A stretch of DNA of 64,000 bases from Streptomyces puniciscabiei. GTDB taxonomy: Bacteria > Actinomycetota > Actinomycetes > Streptomycetales > Streptomycetaceae. Location of the stretch: positions 5,994,001 through 6,058,000 of the forward strand of contig NZ_VFNX01000001.1 of NCBI RefSeq assembly GCF_006715785.1. Direction: 5' to 3'. The translations under genes were made by a program, and so were the position numbers. Numbering within the stretch: position 1 is the first letter of the stretch; each line of letters starts with the position of its first letter. The notes under the pieces were generated by a model. It worked only from the letters and a program-made list of their open reading frames with translations. It was not told where the DNA came from and searched no databases. Below are positions 37,574 to 46,428 of the stretch, piece by piece.

Positions 37574-38747
37574 CCTCGGTCCGGCCGCCGCGCTCGGCGG
37601 TGCGCAGCACACCGGCGAAGCCCGCGAGCCCGCACGCCAGGGCCGTCACCACGCCGAACGACACCACCAGGCTGGTCGCCTGGGCCACCCCGCCGATCAG
37701 GCTCGGCGCGATCAGGCCCGAGGTGTAGGTGATCGTCGCCACGCCCGCGATGGCCTGGCTGGGGTGGGGCCCGGCGTGCCCGGCCGCCGCGAAGCACAGC
37801 GGTACGACCACCGCGATACCCAGCCCCATCAGCGCGAACCCGCCCATGGCCACCGCCGGGTGCCCGGCGGCGACGATCAGCAGACCGCCCAGCACGGCCA
37901 GGACACCGCCGGCCCGCACGGTACGGACCGCGCCGAATCGATTCACCACCGCGTCCCCGGCGATCCGGGCCACCGCCATCGTCAGCATGAAGCCGGTCGT
38001 GCAGGCCGCGGCCACTCCGGCCGAGCTGTCCAGCCGGTCCCGCAGGAACACCGCCGACCAGTCCAGGCTCGCGCCCTCCGCGAACACCGCGCAGAAGCCG
38101 ACCGTGCCGATCAGCAGCGCCGAGCGCGGCGGCAGCGCGAACCGCGGCGGGGGCTCCTCGTCCTCGGCCGGCTGCAGGTCCAGCACCCAGGTGCAGGCCA
38201 CCAGGCCGAGCGCGGTCAGCACGGCCGCGGCGAGCGAGAAGTGCAGACGGGCGTCCGAGCCGAGGTGCGCCGCGAGCGTGCCGGCGGCCGAGCCGATCAG
38301 CGCACCCGCGCTCCACATGCCGTGCAGCCCCGACATGATCGACTTGTCCAGCAGCCGCTCGATCTCGACACCGAGCGCGTTCATCGCCACGTCGGCCATG
38401 CCCGCGCTCGCCCCGTAGGCGAACATCGCCAGGCACAGCGTGTACAGGTTCGGCGCGAGGGACGGCAGGACCAGGGAGAGCGTCCACAGCGCGAGCAGCC
38501 CGCGCAGGGCCGTACGGCTGCCGAAGCGGTGGCTGATCCGGCCCGCCAGCGGCATCGCGCAGGAGGCGCCGAACGCGGTGAAGGCCAGCGCGAAGCCCAA
38601 CTGGCCCGCGCCAAGCGAGGCGTGCTCCTGGATCCACGGCACCCGGGTGGCGAAGGAGCCGGTCACGGCGCCGTGCACGGCGAACACGGCCGCCACGGCG
38701 TACCGGGCGCGCCTGACTTCGTCGCGCGCGCATCCCACGTCACCCAT
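37533..38747 (-). CDS. MFS transporter
   Basis: A 404-residue major facilitator protein with twelve helices: AVFAVHGAVTGSFATRVPW (helix 1), GRISHRFGSRTALR (loop 2-3 signature) and a second half beginning SALLIGTVGFCAVFAEGASL. It resembles the FucP/YbjJ-type sugar or drug exporters but the substrate is unclear. It is divergent from a ROK regulator, with two dyads in between, and is therefore probably the target of that regulator. Its last 13 residues overlap the thioesterase gene tail to tail. Confidence 0.92.
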   Translation of the reverse strand: MGDVGCARDEVRRARYAVAAVFAVHGAVTGSFATRVPWIQEHASLGAGQLGFALAFTAFGASCAMPLAGRISHRFGSRTALRGLLALWTLSLVLPSLAPNLYTLCLAMFAYGASAGMADVAMNALGVEIERLLDKSIMSGLHGMWSAGALIGSAAGTLAAHLGSDARLHFSLAAAVLTALGLVACTWVLDLQPAEDEEPPPRFALPPRSALLIGTVGFCAVFAEGASLDWSAVFLRDRLDSSAGVAAACTTGFMLTMAVARIAGDAVVNRFGAVRTVRAGGVLAVLGGLLIVAAGHPAVAMGGFALMGLGIAVVVPLCFAAAGHAGPHPSQAIAGVATITYTSGLIAPSLIGGVAQATSLVVSFGVVTALACGLAGFAGVLRTAERGGRTEVSRPAAAVPDPRP

Positions 38748-38783
38748 GTCCGATCCCTCCCCAGGGTCGCCGCTGCGGCATGC

Positions 38784-38831
38784 GCCGTAAACTATCAGGG
38801 ACCCTGCCTGATAGATAGACGGTTTTACGGC
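38784..38831. promoter_or_regulatory. Two interleaved inverted repeats, candidate ROK operator
   Basis: CTATCAGG (38792-38799) with CCTGATAG (38807-38814), and GCCGTAAA (38784-38791) with TTTACGGC (38824-38831). Both lie between the MFS start (38747) and the ROK start (38877), the expected operator position for a divergently transcribed ROK repressor. Confidence 0.5.
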
Positions 38832-38876
38832 CGCCGTCGGCGCCCCCAGGTGCGCCGATCTGGAAGGATGCCCGTC

Positions 38877-40109
38877 ATGCCCGCATCACCCAGCACCGCC
38901 CGGGCCATCAACGACCGCCTGGCCCTGCGCCTGCTGCAGCACGAAGGGCCGCTCACGGCCGGGCAGTTGAAGCAGCTGACGGGGCTGTCCCGGCCGACGG
39001 TCGCCGACCTCGTGGAACGGCTCACCGCCGCCGGGCTGATCACCGTGGTCGGCGAGTCCGGCGAACAGCGCCGGGGTCCCAACGCCCGGCTCTACGGCAT
39101 CGTCGCCGACCGCGCCCACCTGGCCGCGCTCGACGTCCGCACCGGCGGTGTCTTCGTCCTCGTCTCCGACCTGGTCGGAGAGGTGCTGGCCGAGGCGTCC
39201 GTGCCGATCGGCGGCGACACCGGGACCGGCCCGGCCGTGGAGCAGGCGGTGGCGGCGGTGGAGCGGACCGCGAAGGAGGCCGGGGCGGACCGGCTGCACA
39301 CCGTCGGTATCGGCGCGCCGGGCCTCGTCGACCCCGCCACGGGCGACCTGCGCGACTCCGGCGGGCTGCCCGCCTGGCACCGCAGCCTGGCCGCGGCCCT
39401 GCAGGAGCGGATGCCCGGAGCCCGCGTCACCGTGGAGAACGAGACCAACCTCGCCGCCCTGGCCGAGCAGCGCGAGGGCGCGGCGCGGGACCGGGACACG
39501 TTCGTCCTGCTCTGGCTGGGGCACGGCGTCGGCGCGGCGGTCGTCCTCGACGGCACGCTCCGCCGCGGCGCCTCGGGCGGCACGGGAGAGATCGGCTTCC
39601 TCCCGGTGCCGGGCACCGCCTCCCTCCCCTCGTCGAGCGACTGCGACGGCGGCTTCCACTCCCTGGCCGGCGCGGCGGCGATCGGCGCCCTGGCGGCGGA
39701 GCACGGCCTGCCGGTACCGGCGACGATGGACGGACCGGGCGCGGCGGTGGTGATCCGGGAGGCCGTGGCGGAGGTGACGGGTCAGGGGGGCGACTCCGGC
39801 GCGGCTCGTCCGGGGGCCGAAGGGCCCGCCGAGCGGTTTCTCCACGCCCTGGCCGACCGGATCGCCATCGGCGCCGCGTCCGTGGTGGCCGTGCTCGACC
39901 CCGGGTGCGTGGTGCTCGGCGGGGAGGCCGGGCAGGCGGGCGGCGCGGTGCTCGCCGGGCTCGTGGAGGAGCGGCTGCGCCGTATGTCACCCCTGCTCAC
40001 AGAGGTACGGGCGAGCACCCTCGGCGGCGCGGCGGTCCTGCGCGGCGCCCTGCTGACCGCCCGTGACCGCGCCCAGGAGGAGCTGTTCGCACCCCAGGAC
40101 CGGAACTGA
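38877..40109 (+). CDS. ROK-family transcriptional regulator
   Basis: A 410-residue regulator with an N-terminal winged helix (GPLTAGQLKQLTGLSRPTVADLVERL, about residues 25-60) and a ROK sugar-kinase-like domain (GIGAPGLVDPATGDLRDSGG, VENETNLAALAEQ, GHGVGAAVVLDGTLRRGASGGTGEIGF). In place of the usual CxCGxxGC zinc motif it has SDCDGGFHSLAG, so zinc binding is doubtful. ATG at 38877 has GGAAGG upstream. Most ROK repressors sense a sugar; the divergent MFS gene is the likely target. Confidence 0.9.
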   Translation: MPASPSTARAINDRLALRLLQHEGPLTAGQLKQLTGLSRPTVADLVERLTAAGLITVVGESGEQRRGPNARLYGIVADRAHLAALDVRTGGVFVLVSDLVGEVLAEASVPIGGDTGTGPAVEQAVAAVERTAKEAGADRLHTVGIGAPGLVDPATGDLRDSGGLPAWHRSLAAALQERMPGARVTVENETNLAALAEQREGAARDRDTFVLLWLGHGVGAAVVLDGTLRRGASGGTGEIGFLPVPGTASLPSSSDCDGGFHSLAGAAAIGALAAEHGLPVPATMDGPGAAVVIREAVAEVTGQGGDSGAARPGAEGPAERFLHALADRIAIGAASVVAVLDPGCVVLGGEAGQAGGAVLAGLVEERLRRMSPLLTEVRASTLGGAAVLRGALLTARDRAQEELFAPQDRN

Positions 40110-40204
40110 CGGAGCGTCAGGAAAGAGAGCGGTCGTCGTGGGGACCGCCGGAGGGAACGCGCCCGTCCCGCCCCCCGACGCTCAGCCGGCCGGTGTCCCG
40201 GCCG

Positions 40205-40620
40205 GTGTCCGCCCGGCAAGCGGCCCCAGCGATGGCTGCAGCCGGTGGCGCAGCACCGCTCCCGGCCGCGCCCGTCCGCCGGTCGAAGGACTTGGACCGG
40301 CAGGCGGAACGCCTTGATGCGCTCGCGGTCCGGGGTGAGGGCGGCCGCCCTGTCCAACCGGATGCCGATCGGGTCACCCGCGACGAGGACCGACGGGGTG
40401 TGGGCCGCCGGAGCCTCGCGCGGCGGACGGCCGCCAGGGCGTCGTCGCGGGTGGCGCGGGCCTGGACGCAGAAGGGGTGCGGATCCCGCAGCACGGGGTG
40501 CAGATCCCGCAGCACGGCGGACTGCTCCTCGGCGTCCAGACCGGCGAACCAGGTGAACCCCTCGGGCAGCGGCCGCAGGCCCTGGGCGAGTTCGTCCAGC
40601 GCCGACGCCCGCGCGTCCGC
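40205..40620 (-). pseudogene. Decayed DUF5958-like gene
   Basis: A minus-strand stretch reading ALDELAQGLRPLPEGFTWF, then FCVQARATRDDALAAVRRA, in one frame; near 40400-40420 the similarity moves to another frame: TPSVLVAGDPIGIRLDRAAA and RIKAFRLPVQVLRPADG. This order is what I recall of the DUF5958 family. No good start or stop is present, and the first part contains a 21-bp tandem duplication (40475-40516). It is therefore a broken gene, lying just after the SDR gene on the same strand. Confidence 0.55.
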
Positions 40621-40644
40621 CCCGTCCCCCTCGCCGCCGCCCTG

Positions 40645-41388
40645 TCAGCCGCCGAAGCGGCGCCCCAGGTACTCCTCGAACGTCGTCTTGCCCACCGCCT
40701 GTTCCGGCGCCAGCAGCCCGCCCTCGCGGCAGGCGCGGTAGGTCCGGCCGAACAGCGGCAGCCGTGCCACCGCCCGGCGCCGCCCGGTCGCCCGGAGATA
40801 GGCGCGGGCCAGCGAGTCCAGGGTCCGTACTTCGGGGCCGCCCATGTCCGCCACCCGCCCGGCCGGCGCGGCGAGCGCCAGCTCCACCAGGCGGTCCGCG
40901 ACCTCGGTCACCTCCACCGGCTGGTCCTGGACCCCGGCCGGGACCAGCATGACGGGCGGCTTGGCCAGTCCGCCGAGGATCGTGACCAGCAGGTCGTGGA
41001 ACTGGGTCGTGCGCAGGACGGTCCAGCCGAGCCCCGACTCCTCGATCCGCCGCTCCACGGCCAGCTTGGTCCTGTAGTAGCCGAGCGGCACCCGGTCGAC
41101 GCCGACGATGGAGATGTAGACCATATGGCCCACCCCGGCCCGCCGTGCCGCCGCGATCAGATGGTCGCCGGAGGTCTCGTCGCCGCCCCGCTGCGTGGTC
41201 GCGCAGTGCACCACGGTGTCCACGCCGGCGAGCGCGGCGTCGAGACCGCTCCCGCCCACGCGCAGATCGACGGTGTACGGCTGCGTGTGCCGGCTGAGCA
41301 CCCGCACCTCGTGCCCCTCCGTCCGCAGCCGCTCCGTCACGCACCGGCCGAGCGTGCCGGTCCCGCCGGTCACCAGGATCCTGGGCAT
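40645..41388 (-). CDS. NmrA-like NAD(P)-binding protein, ECF41 partner
   Basis: A 247-residue protein with an N-terminal Rossmann motif VTGGTGTLGR and GVDTVVHCAT, an extended-SDR/NmrA fold. It lacks the full YxxxK catalytic block, having GYYRTKLAVERRIEESGL, so it may be an atypical dehydrogenase or epimerase. Genes of this type (carboxymuconolactone decarboxylase, oxidoreductase or epimerase) are the usual neighbours and targets of ECF41 sigma factors. ATG at 41388 fits MPRILVTGG; a candidate ECF41 promoter lies 60 bases upstream. Confidence 0.85.
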   Translation of the reverse strand: MPRILVTGGTGTLGRCVTERLRTEGHEVRVLSRHTQPYTVDLRVGGSGLDAALAGVDTVVHCATTQRGGDETSGDHLIAAARRAGVGHMVYISIVGVDRVPLGYYRTKLAVERRIEESGLGWTVLRTTQFHDLLVTILGGLAKPPVMLVPAGVQDQPVEVTEVADRLVELALAAPAGRVADMGGPEVRTLDSLARAYLRATGRRRAVARLPLFGRTYRACREGGLLAPEQAVGKTTFEEYLGRRFGG

Positions 41389-41446
41389 GCTGTTCCCGTC
41401 CCTTCGGACTCCGGGTGCCCCCGCTCGGAGCACCTTCGCCAGCTGA

Positions 41447-41473
41447 GACCACGCAGCCCCGGAGAATGTGACA
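41447..41473 (-). promoter_or_regulatory. Candidate ECF41-dependent promoter
   Basis: On the minus strand TGTCACA (41473-41467) is followed after 16 bases by GGTC (41450-41447). The published ECF41 consensus is TGTCACA, 16 bases, CGTC, so the -35 is perfect and the -10 differs at one base. It points at the NmrA-like gene and lies between that gene and the sigma gene. Confidence 0.65.
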
Positions 41474-41490
41474 AGCCCCGGCCGGCTCTG

Positions 41491-42381
41491 CTACGACCGC
41501 GTCAGCTGCCGCCGCATGTAGGCCAGCTTGTCCGGGTTCATCACGGTACGCACATGAGCGATCAGCCCGTCCCGCAGCTCGAAGGACGCCACCCCGGCGA
41601 GTACGTCGCCCGCCCACGCGACCAGCGCGCTCGCGCCGTTGACCTCCGCCACCACGATGTCCAGGCCGCCCGTGAACCGCCCGGCCCCGCCCACCAGGAA
41701 GCGCACGACCTTCTCGCGCCCCTCGACCGGACGCCTGGCCGCGGACACCTTGCCGCCGCCGTCGCCCCAGTAGGTGACGTCCGCCGCCAGCATCTTCTCC
41801 AGAGCGGCCAGGTCACCCTCGCGGGCCGCCGTGAGGAAGGACATGAGCAGTTCCTCCTGCCGCTCGGGCGCCGGCTCGAAGAGGCCCTCCGGCACGGCGA
41901 CCCGGGCCACCGCCCGCCGGTACAGCTGGCGGCAGTTGGCCTCGCTCAGCTCCAGGACCTCCGCGATCTCCCGGTGGGCGTAACCGAACGCCTCGCGCAG
42001 CACGTACACCGCGCGCTCGGTCGGCGTCAGCCGCTCCAGCAGGACCAGCAGTGCCATGGAGACCTGCTCGCGCCGCTCCGCCGACTCCAGGGGGCCGAGC
42101 GTCCCGTCGGAGGTGGCCACCGGCTCCGGCAGCCAGGTCCCGGGGTACTCCTCGCGCCGCGCCCGGGCCGAGGTCAGCCTGGTGAGGCAGAGGTTGGTGA
42201 CGGCCTTGGCGAGCCAGGCCCCCGGGTGCTCGATCGCCGCCCGGTCGACGCCGCTGAACCGCAGATACGCGTCCTGCACCGCGTCCTCCGCCTCGTGGGC
42301 TGAGCCGAGCAGACGGTAGGCCAGGCCGAACAGGCGGGGCCGGTGGGACTCGAACTCGTCGGAGGGCGGCGATGGCGTCAT
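41491..42381 (-). CDS. ECF41-group RNA polymerase sigma factor (SigJ-like)
   Basis: A 296-residue sigma factor: region 2 (FGLAYRLLGSAHEAEDAVQDAYLR), region 4 (TPTERAVYVLREAFGYAHRE, VLELSEANCRQLYRRA) and a C-terminal SnoaL-like domain from about residue 195. The three group marks WLPEP, DGGGKV and NPDKL are present. In ECF41 factors the extra domain controls activity in place of an anti-sigma factor. ATG at 42381 begins the conserved region. Its partner gene follows 102 bases downstream. Upstream lies a chitinase-like promoter. Confidence 0.93.
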   Translation of the reverse strand: MTPSPPSDEFESHRPRLFGLAYRLLGSAHEAEDAVQDAYLRFSGVDRAAIEHPGAWLAKAVTNLCLTRLTSARARREEYPGTWLPEPVATSDGTLGPLESAERREQVSMALLVLLERLTPTERAVYVLREAFGYAHREIAEVLELSEANCRQLYRRAVARVAVPEGLFEPAPERQEELLMSFLTAAREGDLAALEKMLAADVTYWGDGGGKVSAARRPVEGREKVVRFLVGGAGRFTGGLDIVVAEVNGASALVAWAGDVLAGVASFELRDGLIAHVRTVMNPDKLAYMRRQLTRS

Positions 42382-42531
42382 GCGCCTCAGCCTGCCAGAG
42401 CCCGGCGACGTCCTGATCATGGAGCCCCGACGCCCAGGTCGCCCCGGCGTCCCGGCACGGCGTCCCGGCACGGCGTCCTGGCGGCCCGGCGGCGGGCAAG
42501 GGCCGTCGTCACCGCCACCGGACCCGCCCGC

Positions 42532-42573
42532 ACGATAAAAGGACTAGACCAGTACGGTCAATGGTCCGGGCCA
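42532..42573 (-). promoter_or_regulatory. Chitinase-type direct-repeat promoter upstream of the sigma gene
   Basis: Minus-strand TTGACC (42561-42556) with a -10 near TATCGT, flanked by TGGCCCGGACC (42573-42563) and TGGTCTAGTCC (42551-42541). The layout and most bases are the same as the promoter of the GH18 chitinase at 60205-60245. It points at the ECF41 sigma gene 150 bases away. Confidence 0.6.
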
Positions 42574-42718
42574 ACGGTCAATCCGTACCAGGTGTCCAGC
42601 AGTTGTGCGGTTCCGGCTGCGCCGTGCAAGGCCGGCGGCACGTGCTGTGAGGGAACCCACACCCTCCGCCTGTCTGGAGCGCCGTCCGGCGTGGCACACT
42701 GGGCCTGTACCAGAAGCA

Positions 42719-42845
42719 GCGCACTCCGGGGTCGGTGAAAGTCCGAACCGGCGGTTACAGTCCGCGACCCGGTCGCTTCCAGCGGCCGGTTGACCAGGTG
42801 AAATTCCTGGACCGACGGTTAAAGTCCGGATGGGAGGCAGTGCGC
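42719..42845 (+). ncRNA. FMN riboswitch (RFN element)
   Basis: Closing stem GCGCACT (42719-42725) with AGTGCGC (42839-42845). Inside are the conserved RFN blocks GGTCGGTGAAAGTCCGAACC, GGCGGTTACAGTCCGCGACC, GACCAGGTGAAATTCCTGG and GGTTAAAGTCCGGATGGGAG. It binds flavin mononucleotide and lowers expression of the riboflavin genes downstream. The expression platform lies between 42846 and 43002; GTCCG/CGGAC at about 42890-42903 followed by a short T-run may be part of it. Confidence 0.96.
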
Positions 42846-43002
42846 GGCGGGCGGGCACATCCCTGTGCGCGTCGCCGTATCTGGGGCTTGTCCGTACGCG
42901 GACGGCCCTCTTTCGGCGTCGCCCCGGCGTGCTCACCCGTACATTCTGTCGTCATCGACAGGCCCCGGAGTCCGTGCCCGAAGAGGCAGGAGGACCCGGG
43001 AA

Positions 43003-43611
43003 GTGTTCACCGGAATCGTCGAAGAGCTGGGTGAGGTCACCGCCGTCGAGAACCTCGACGACGCCTCCCGCTTCCGGCTCCGCGGCCCCGTCGTGACCGA
43101 GGGCGCGCGGCACGGCGACTCCATCGCCGTGAACGGGGTCTGTCTCACCGTCGTGGAGCACGAGGGCGACGAGTTCACCGCCGATGTGATGGCGGAGACC
43201 CTGAAGCGTTCCAGCCTCGGCGCCCTCACCGTCGGCTCCCGCGTCAACCTCGAACGCCCGATGGCCGTGGGCGCGCGTCTCGGCGGGCACATCGTGCAGG
43301 GCCATGTCGACGGCACCGGCGAGGTGCTGGAGCGCAAGCCCTCCGAGAACTGGGAGATCGTCAAGATCTCGCTCCCCGCGGACCTCTCCCGCTACGTCGT
43401 CGAGAAGGGCTCCATCACCGTCGACGGCATCAGCCTCACGGTCGTGGACGCCGGCCCCGACCACTTCACCGTCAGCCTCATCCCGACCACCCTCGACCTG
43501 ACCACGCTCGGCCACAAGCAGCCCGGCGACCCGGTCAACCTCGAGGTCGACGTCGTCGCCAAGTACGTCGAGCGCCTGCTCGGCGACCGCGCCCAGGGGG
43601 CCGGCAAGTGA
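43003..43611 (+). CDS. ribE: Riboflavin synthase alpha subunit
   Basis: Dismutates two lumazine molecules into riboflavin, the last step of the pathway. The 202 residues form two similar beta-barrel domains: MFTGIVEELGEV, SIAVNGVCLTVV and HIVQGHVDGTG, then the second-half copy SITVDGISLTVV. GTG at 43003 has AGGAGG nine bases upstream. It is the first gene after the FMN riboswitch. The next gene overlaps by 4 bases. Confidence 0.97.
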   Translation: MFTGIVEELGEVTAVENLDDASRFRLRGPVVTEGARHGDSIAVNGVCLTVVEHEGDEFTADVMAETLKRSSLGALTVGSRVNLERPMAVGARLGGHIVQGHVDGTGEVLERKPSENWEIVKISLPADLSRYVVEKGSITVDGISLTVVDAGPDHFTVSLIPTTLDLTTLGHKQPGDPVNLEVDVVAKYVERLLGDRAQGAGK

Positions 43612-44249
43612 ACTGGCTGAACTCCGAGGCCTTCACCCTCTTCGGCCAGCGCATCATCTGGTCGGACATGACCGGCAACATCCTCGGCCTGATCACCCTG
43701 GCCCTCGGCTGGCGCCGCTCCCTGTGGACCTGGCCCGTGCAGTTCCTCTCCGGCCTCGTCCTGTTCGCCGCCTTCTACGGCCACCTCACCGGCAGCGCCG
43801 GCAAGCAGGCCGTCGTCATGGCCGTCGCGCTGTACGGCTGGTGGCAGTGGCGGCGCAGCCAGGGCCGGGCCGAGGACGGCCACATCGCCCCCCGGTTCGC
43901 CAGTTGGCGTGAGCGCGCGGCGATGCTCGGCGCGGCCGCCGCGGGCACGGTCGCGGTGGCCCTGCTCTTCACGGCCTACCCGTCGCTGTCCTGGGACCCC
44001 TGGCCCGACGCCTACATCTTCGTCGGCACCATCGTCGCCATGTACGCCCAGGCCAAGGGCATGGTCGAGTTCTGGATCGCCTGGCTGCTGGTCGACCTCG
44101 TCGGCGTACCCCTCAACTTCGCCAACGGCTACGCCTTCTCCGGTTTCGTCTACGTCATCTACGGCGCACTCGTCCTGTGGGGCATGCGCGACTGGTGGCT
44201 GCGCTCCCGCCGGAACCCGCAGCCCGTCCTGGAAGGAGCCCCGGCATGA
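43608..44249 (+). CDS. ribM: Riboflavin transporter RibM (PnuC/PnuX family)
   Basis: A 213-residue membrane protein with about seven hydrophobic helices. It belongs to the PnuC family ([38 protein letters not shown]). Family members in riboflavin operons, such as RibM of Corynebacterium and Streptomyces davawensis, import riboflavin instead of nicotinamide riboside, and position under the FMN riboswitch argues for that here. ATGA overlap with ribE and with ribBA. Confidence 0.9.
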   Translation: MNWLNSEAFTLFGQRIIWSDMTGNILGLITLALGWRRSLWTWPVQFLSGLVLFAAFYGHLTGSAGKQAVVMAVALYGWWQWRRSQGRAEDGHIAPRFASWRERAAMLGAAAAGTVAVALLFTAYPSLSWDPWPDAYIFVGTIVAMYAQAKGMVEFWIAWLLVDLVGVPLNFANGYAFSGFVYVIYGALVLWGMRDWWLRSRRNPQPVLEGAPA

Positions 44250-45529
44250 CCTCGGCACTGCCCCTGTACGACACGGACGCCCCCGAGAACTTCGGCCTCG
44301 ACCCCGTCGAGCGGGCCATCGCCGACATAGCGGCCGGCCGCCCGGTCGTCGTCGTGGACGACGAGGACCGGGAGAACGAGGGCGATCTCGTCATCGCCGC
44401 CGAGATGGCCACCCCCGAGATCGTCGCGTTCATGATGAGCGAGTGCCGGGGACTGATCTGCGCCCCCATGGAGGGTGAGGAACTGGACCGGCTGCGGCTG
44501 CCGCAGATGGTCCAGGAGAACACCGAGTCGATGAAGACCGCGTTCACCATCTCCGTGGACGCATCCGCCGCCCACGGCGTGAGCACCGGCATCTCGGCCG
44601 CCGACCGCGCGACGACGCTCCAGCTGCTCGCGAGCGGCACGGCGGAGCCCACGGACTTCGTCCGCCCCGGGCACATCTTCCCGCTGCGCGCCAAGCCCGG
44701 CGGCGTCCTCGTCCGCAACGGCCACACCGAGGCCGCCGTCGACCTCGCCCGGCTCGCGGGGCTCCGCCCGGCCGGCGCCATCGTGGAGATCGCCGGCGAG
44801 GACGGCCGCATGCTCCGCCTGCCCGAGCTGATCCCCTTCGCCCGCAAGCACGGCCTGACGATCATCTCCATCGAGGACCTGATCGCCTACCGTCGCAGCA
44901 GCGAGCCAACCGTCCGCCGCGAGGCCGAGACCCGCCTGCCCACCCGGCACGGCACCTTCACCGCCTACGGCTACCGCTCCACCGTCGACGGCGTCGAACA
45001 CGTCGCCCTCGTCCACGGAGAGCTCGGCGACGGCGAGGACGTCCTGGTCCGGGTCCACTCCGAATGCCTCACCGGGGACGTCTTCGGCTCCCTGCGCTGC
45101 GACTGCGGCCCCCAGCTGGACACGGCACTGAAGCGCATCCAGGACGAGGGCCGGGGAGTCGTGGTCTACCTGCGCGGCCACGAGGGACGCGGCATCGGCC
45201 TGCTGTCCAAGCTCCGGGCGTACGAGCTCCAGGAGCGCGGCCGGGACACGCTCGACGCCAACCTGGAACTCGGCCTGCCCGCCGACGCCCGCGACTACGG
45301 CGCCGGCGCCCGGATCCTCGCCGACCTGGGCGTGCGCAGCGTCCGGCTGCTGACCAACAACCCCGACAAGACCGACGCGCTGCTGCGGCACGGCCTGAAG
45401 GTCACCGGCCGGGAGCCGATGCCGGTCCAGGCCGGCGAGCACAACCTGCACTACCTGCGCACCAAGCGCGACCGCATGGGACACGACCTGCCCTGGCTGG
45501 ACACCCCGGCCGTGGCGGCCAGCCAGTAA
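44246..45529 (+). CDS. ribBA: Bifunctional DHBP synthase / GTP cyclohydrolase II
   Basis: Makes both early precursors of riboflavin. Residues 18-220 are 3,4-dihydroxy-2-butanone 4-phosphate synthase ([33 protein letters not shown]); residues 230-420 are GTP cyclohydrolase II with its zinc cysteines in [17 protein letters not shown] and the [10 protein letters not shown] segment. The 427 residues fit the fused form. ATG at 44246 overlaps the ribM stop, with GGAAGGAG upstream. Confidence 0.97.
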   Translation: MTSALPLYDTDAPENFGLDPVERAIADIAAGRPVVVVDDEDRENEGDLVIAAEMATPEIVAFMMSECRGLICAPMEGEELDRLRLPQMVQENTESMKTAFTISVDASAAHGVSTGISAADRATTLQLLASGTAEPTDFVRPGHIFPLRAKPGGVLVRNGHTEAAVDLARLAGLRPAGAIVEIAGEDGRMLRLPELIPFARKHGLTIISIEDLIAYRRSSEPTVRREAETRLPTRHGTFTAYGYRSTVDGVEHVALVHGELGDGEDVLVRVHSECLTGDVFGSLRCDCGPQLDTALKRIQDEGRGVVVYLRGHEGRGIGLLSKLRAYELQERGRDTLDANLELGLPADARDYGAGARILADLGVRSVRLLTNNPDKTDALLRHGLKVTGREPMPVQAGEHNLHYLRTKRDRMGHDLPWLDTPAVAASQ

Positions 45530-45577
45530 GCACGACAGACGGCACTGAAGCACGACAGCAAGGCACTTAGGAGACAC

Positions 45578-46063
45578 GTGAGCGGCAAGGGTGCACCGGC
45601 GTTGTCCGTACGCAACGCGAGCGACCTCAGGGTCGCCGTCATCGCGGCGCAGTGGCACGAGAAGGTGATGGACGGTCTGGTGAACGGCGCCCTGCGCGCC
45701 CTGCACGAACTGGGGATCGACGAGCCGACCCTGATCCGGGTCCCGGGCAGTTTCGAACTCCCGGTGGCCGCCAAGGTGCTGGCCGGGCGCGGGTACGACG
45801 CCGTGGTCGCCCTCGGCGTCGTCATCCGCGGCGGCACCCCCCACTTCGACTACGTGTGCCAGGGCGTCACCCAGGGCCTCACCCAGGTCAGCATCGAGAC
45901 CGGGGTGCCCGTCGGCTTCGGCGTGCTCACCTGCGACACCGAGGAGCAGGCCCTGGACCGGGCCGGCCTGGAGGGCTCGAACGAGGACAAGGGCCACGAG
46001 GCGGTGACCGCGGCGGTCGCGACCGCGGCGACGCTCCGCTCAGTATCCGAACCCTGGCACTGA
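45578..46063 (+). CDS. ribH: 6,7-Dimethyl-8-ribityllumazine synthase
   Basis: Condenses the two branches to lumazine, forming an icosahedral or pentameric shell. The 161 residues carry [49 protein letters not shown] and [12 protein letters not shown], all family signatures, including the active-site His after GGTPHF. GTG at 45578 has AGGAG upstream. The hisE gene follows 34 bases later. Confidence 0.97.
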   Translation: MSGKGAPALSVRNASDLRVAVIAAQWHEKVMDGLVNGALRALHELGIDEPTLIRVPGSFELPVAAKVLAGRGYDAVVALGVVIRGGTPHFDYVCQGVTQGLTQVSIETGVPVGFGVLTCDTEEQALDRAGLEGSNEDKGHEAVTAAVATAATLRSVSEPWH

Positions 46064-46097
46064 GGCACCGGCCGGAGCGCGTAGGGTAAGGACCACC

Positions 46098-46370
46098 ATG
46101 TCCAAGAAGACGTTCGAGGAGCTCTTCACCGAGCTCCAGCAGAAGGCCGCCCACGGCGATCCCGCCACCTCCCGCACCGCAGAGCTGGTCGGCAAGGGCG
46201 TCCATGCCATCGGCAAGAAGGTCGTCGAAGAGGCCGCCGAGGTCTGGATGGCCGCCGAGTACGAGGGCAAGGACGCGGCCGCCGAGGAGATCTCCCAGCT
46301 GCTGTACCACGTCCAGGTGATGATGGTCGCCCGCGGGATCTCCCTGGACGACGTCTACGCCCACCTGTAA
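46098..46370 (+). CDS. hisE: Phosphoribosyl-ATP pyrophosphatase
   Basis: Second step of histidine synthesis, cleaving phosphoribosyl-ATP to the AMP form. The 90 residues form the all-alpha MazG-like fold with the metal-binding [20 protein letters not shown] block. It lies between ribH and hisG, 58 bases before the latter, an arrangement common in actinobacteria. Confidence 0.96.
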   Translation: MSKKTFEELFTELQQKAAHGDPATSRTAELVGKGVHAIGKKVVEEAAEVWMAAEYEGKDAAAEEISQLLYHVQVMMVARGISLDDVYAHL

Positions 46371-46428
46371 GCACGCCCGCCGTCAGAGTCGTAACAGAAC
46401 ACCCCTTCACGCAAAGGAAGCCGACCTC

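Noticed and set aside
42382..42499. Short minus-strand frame before the sigma gene as signal peptide of a lost chitinase
   Set aside because: No hydrophobic core or cleavage site, so the relic idea rests on the promoter only.
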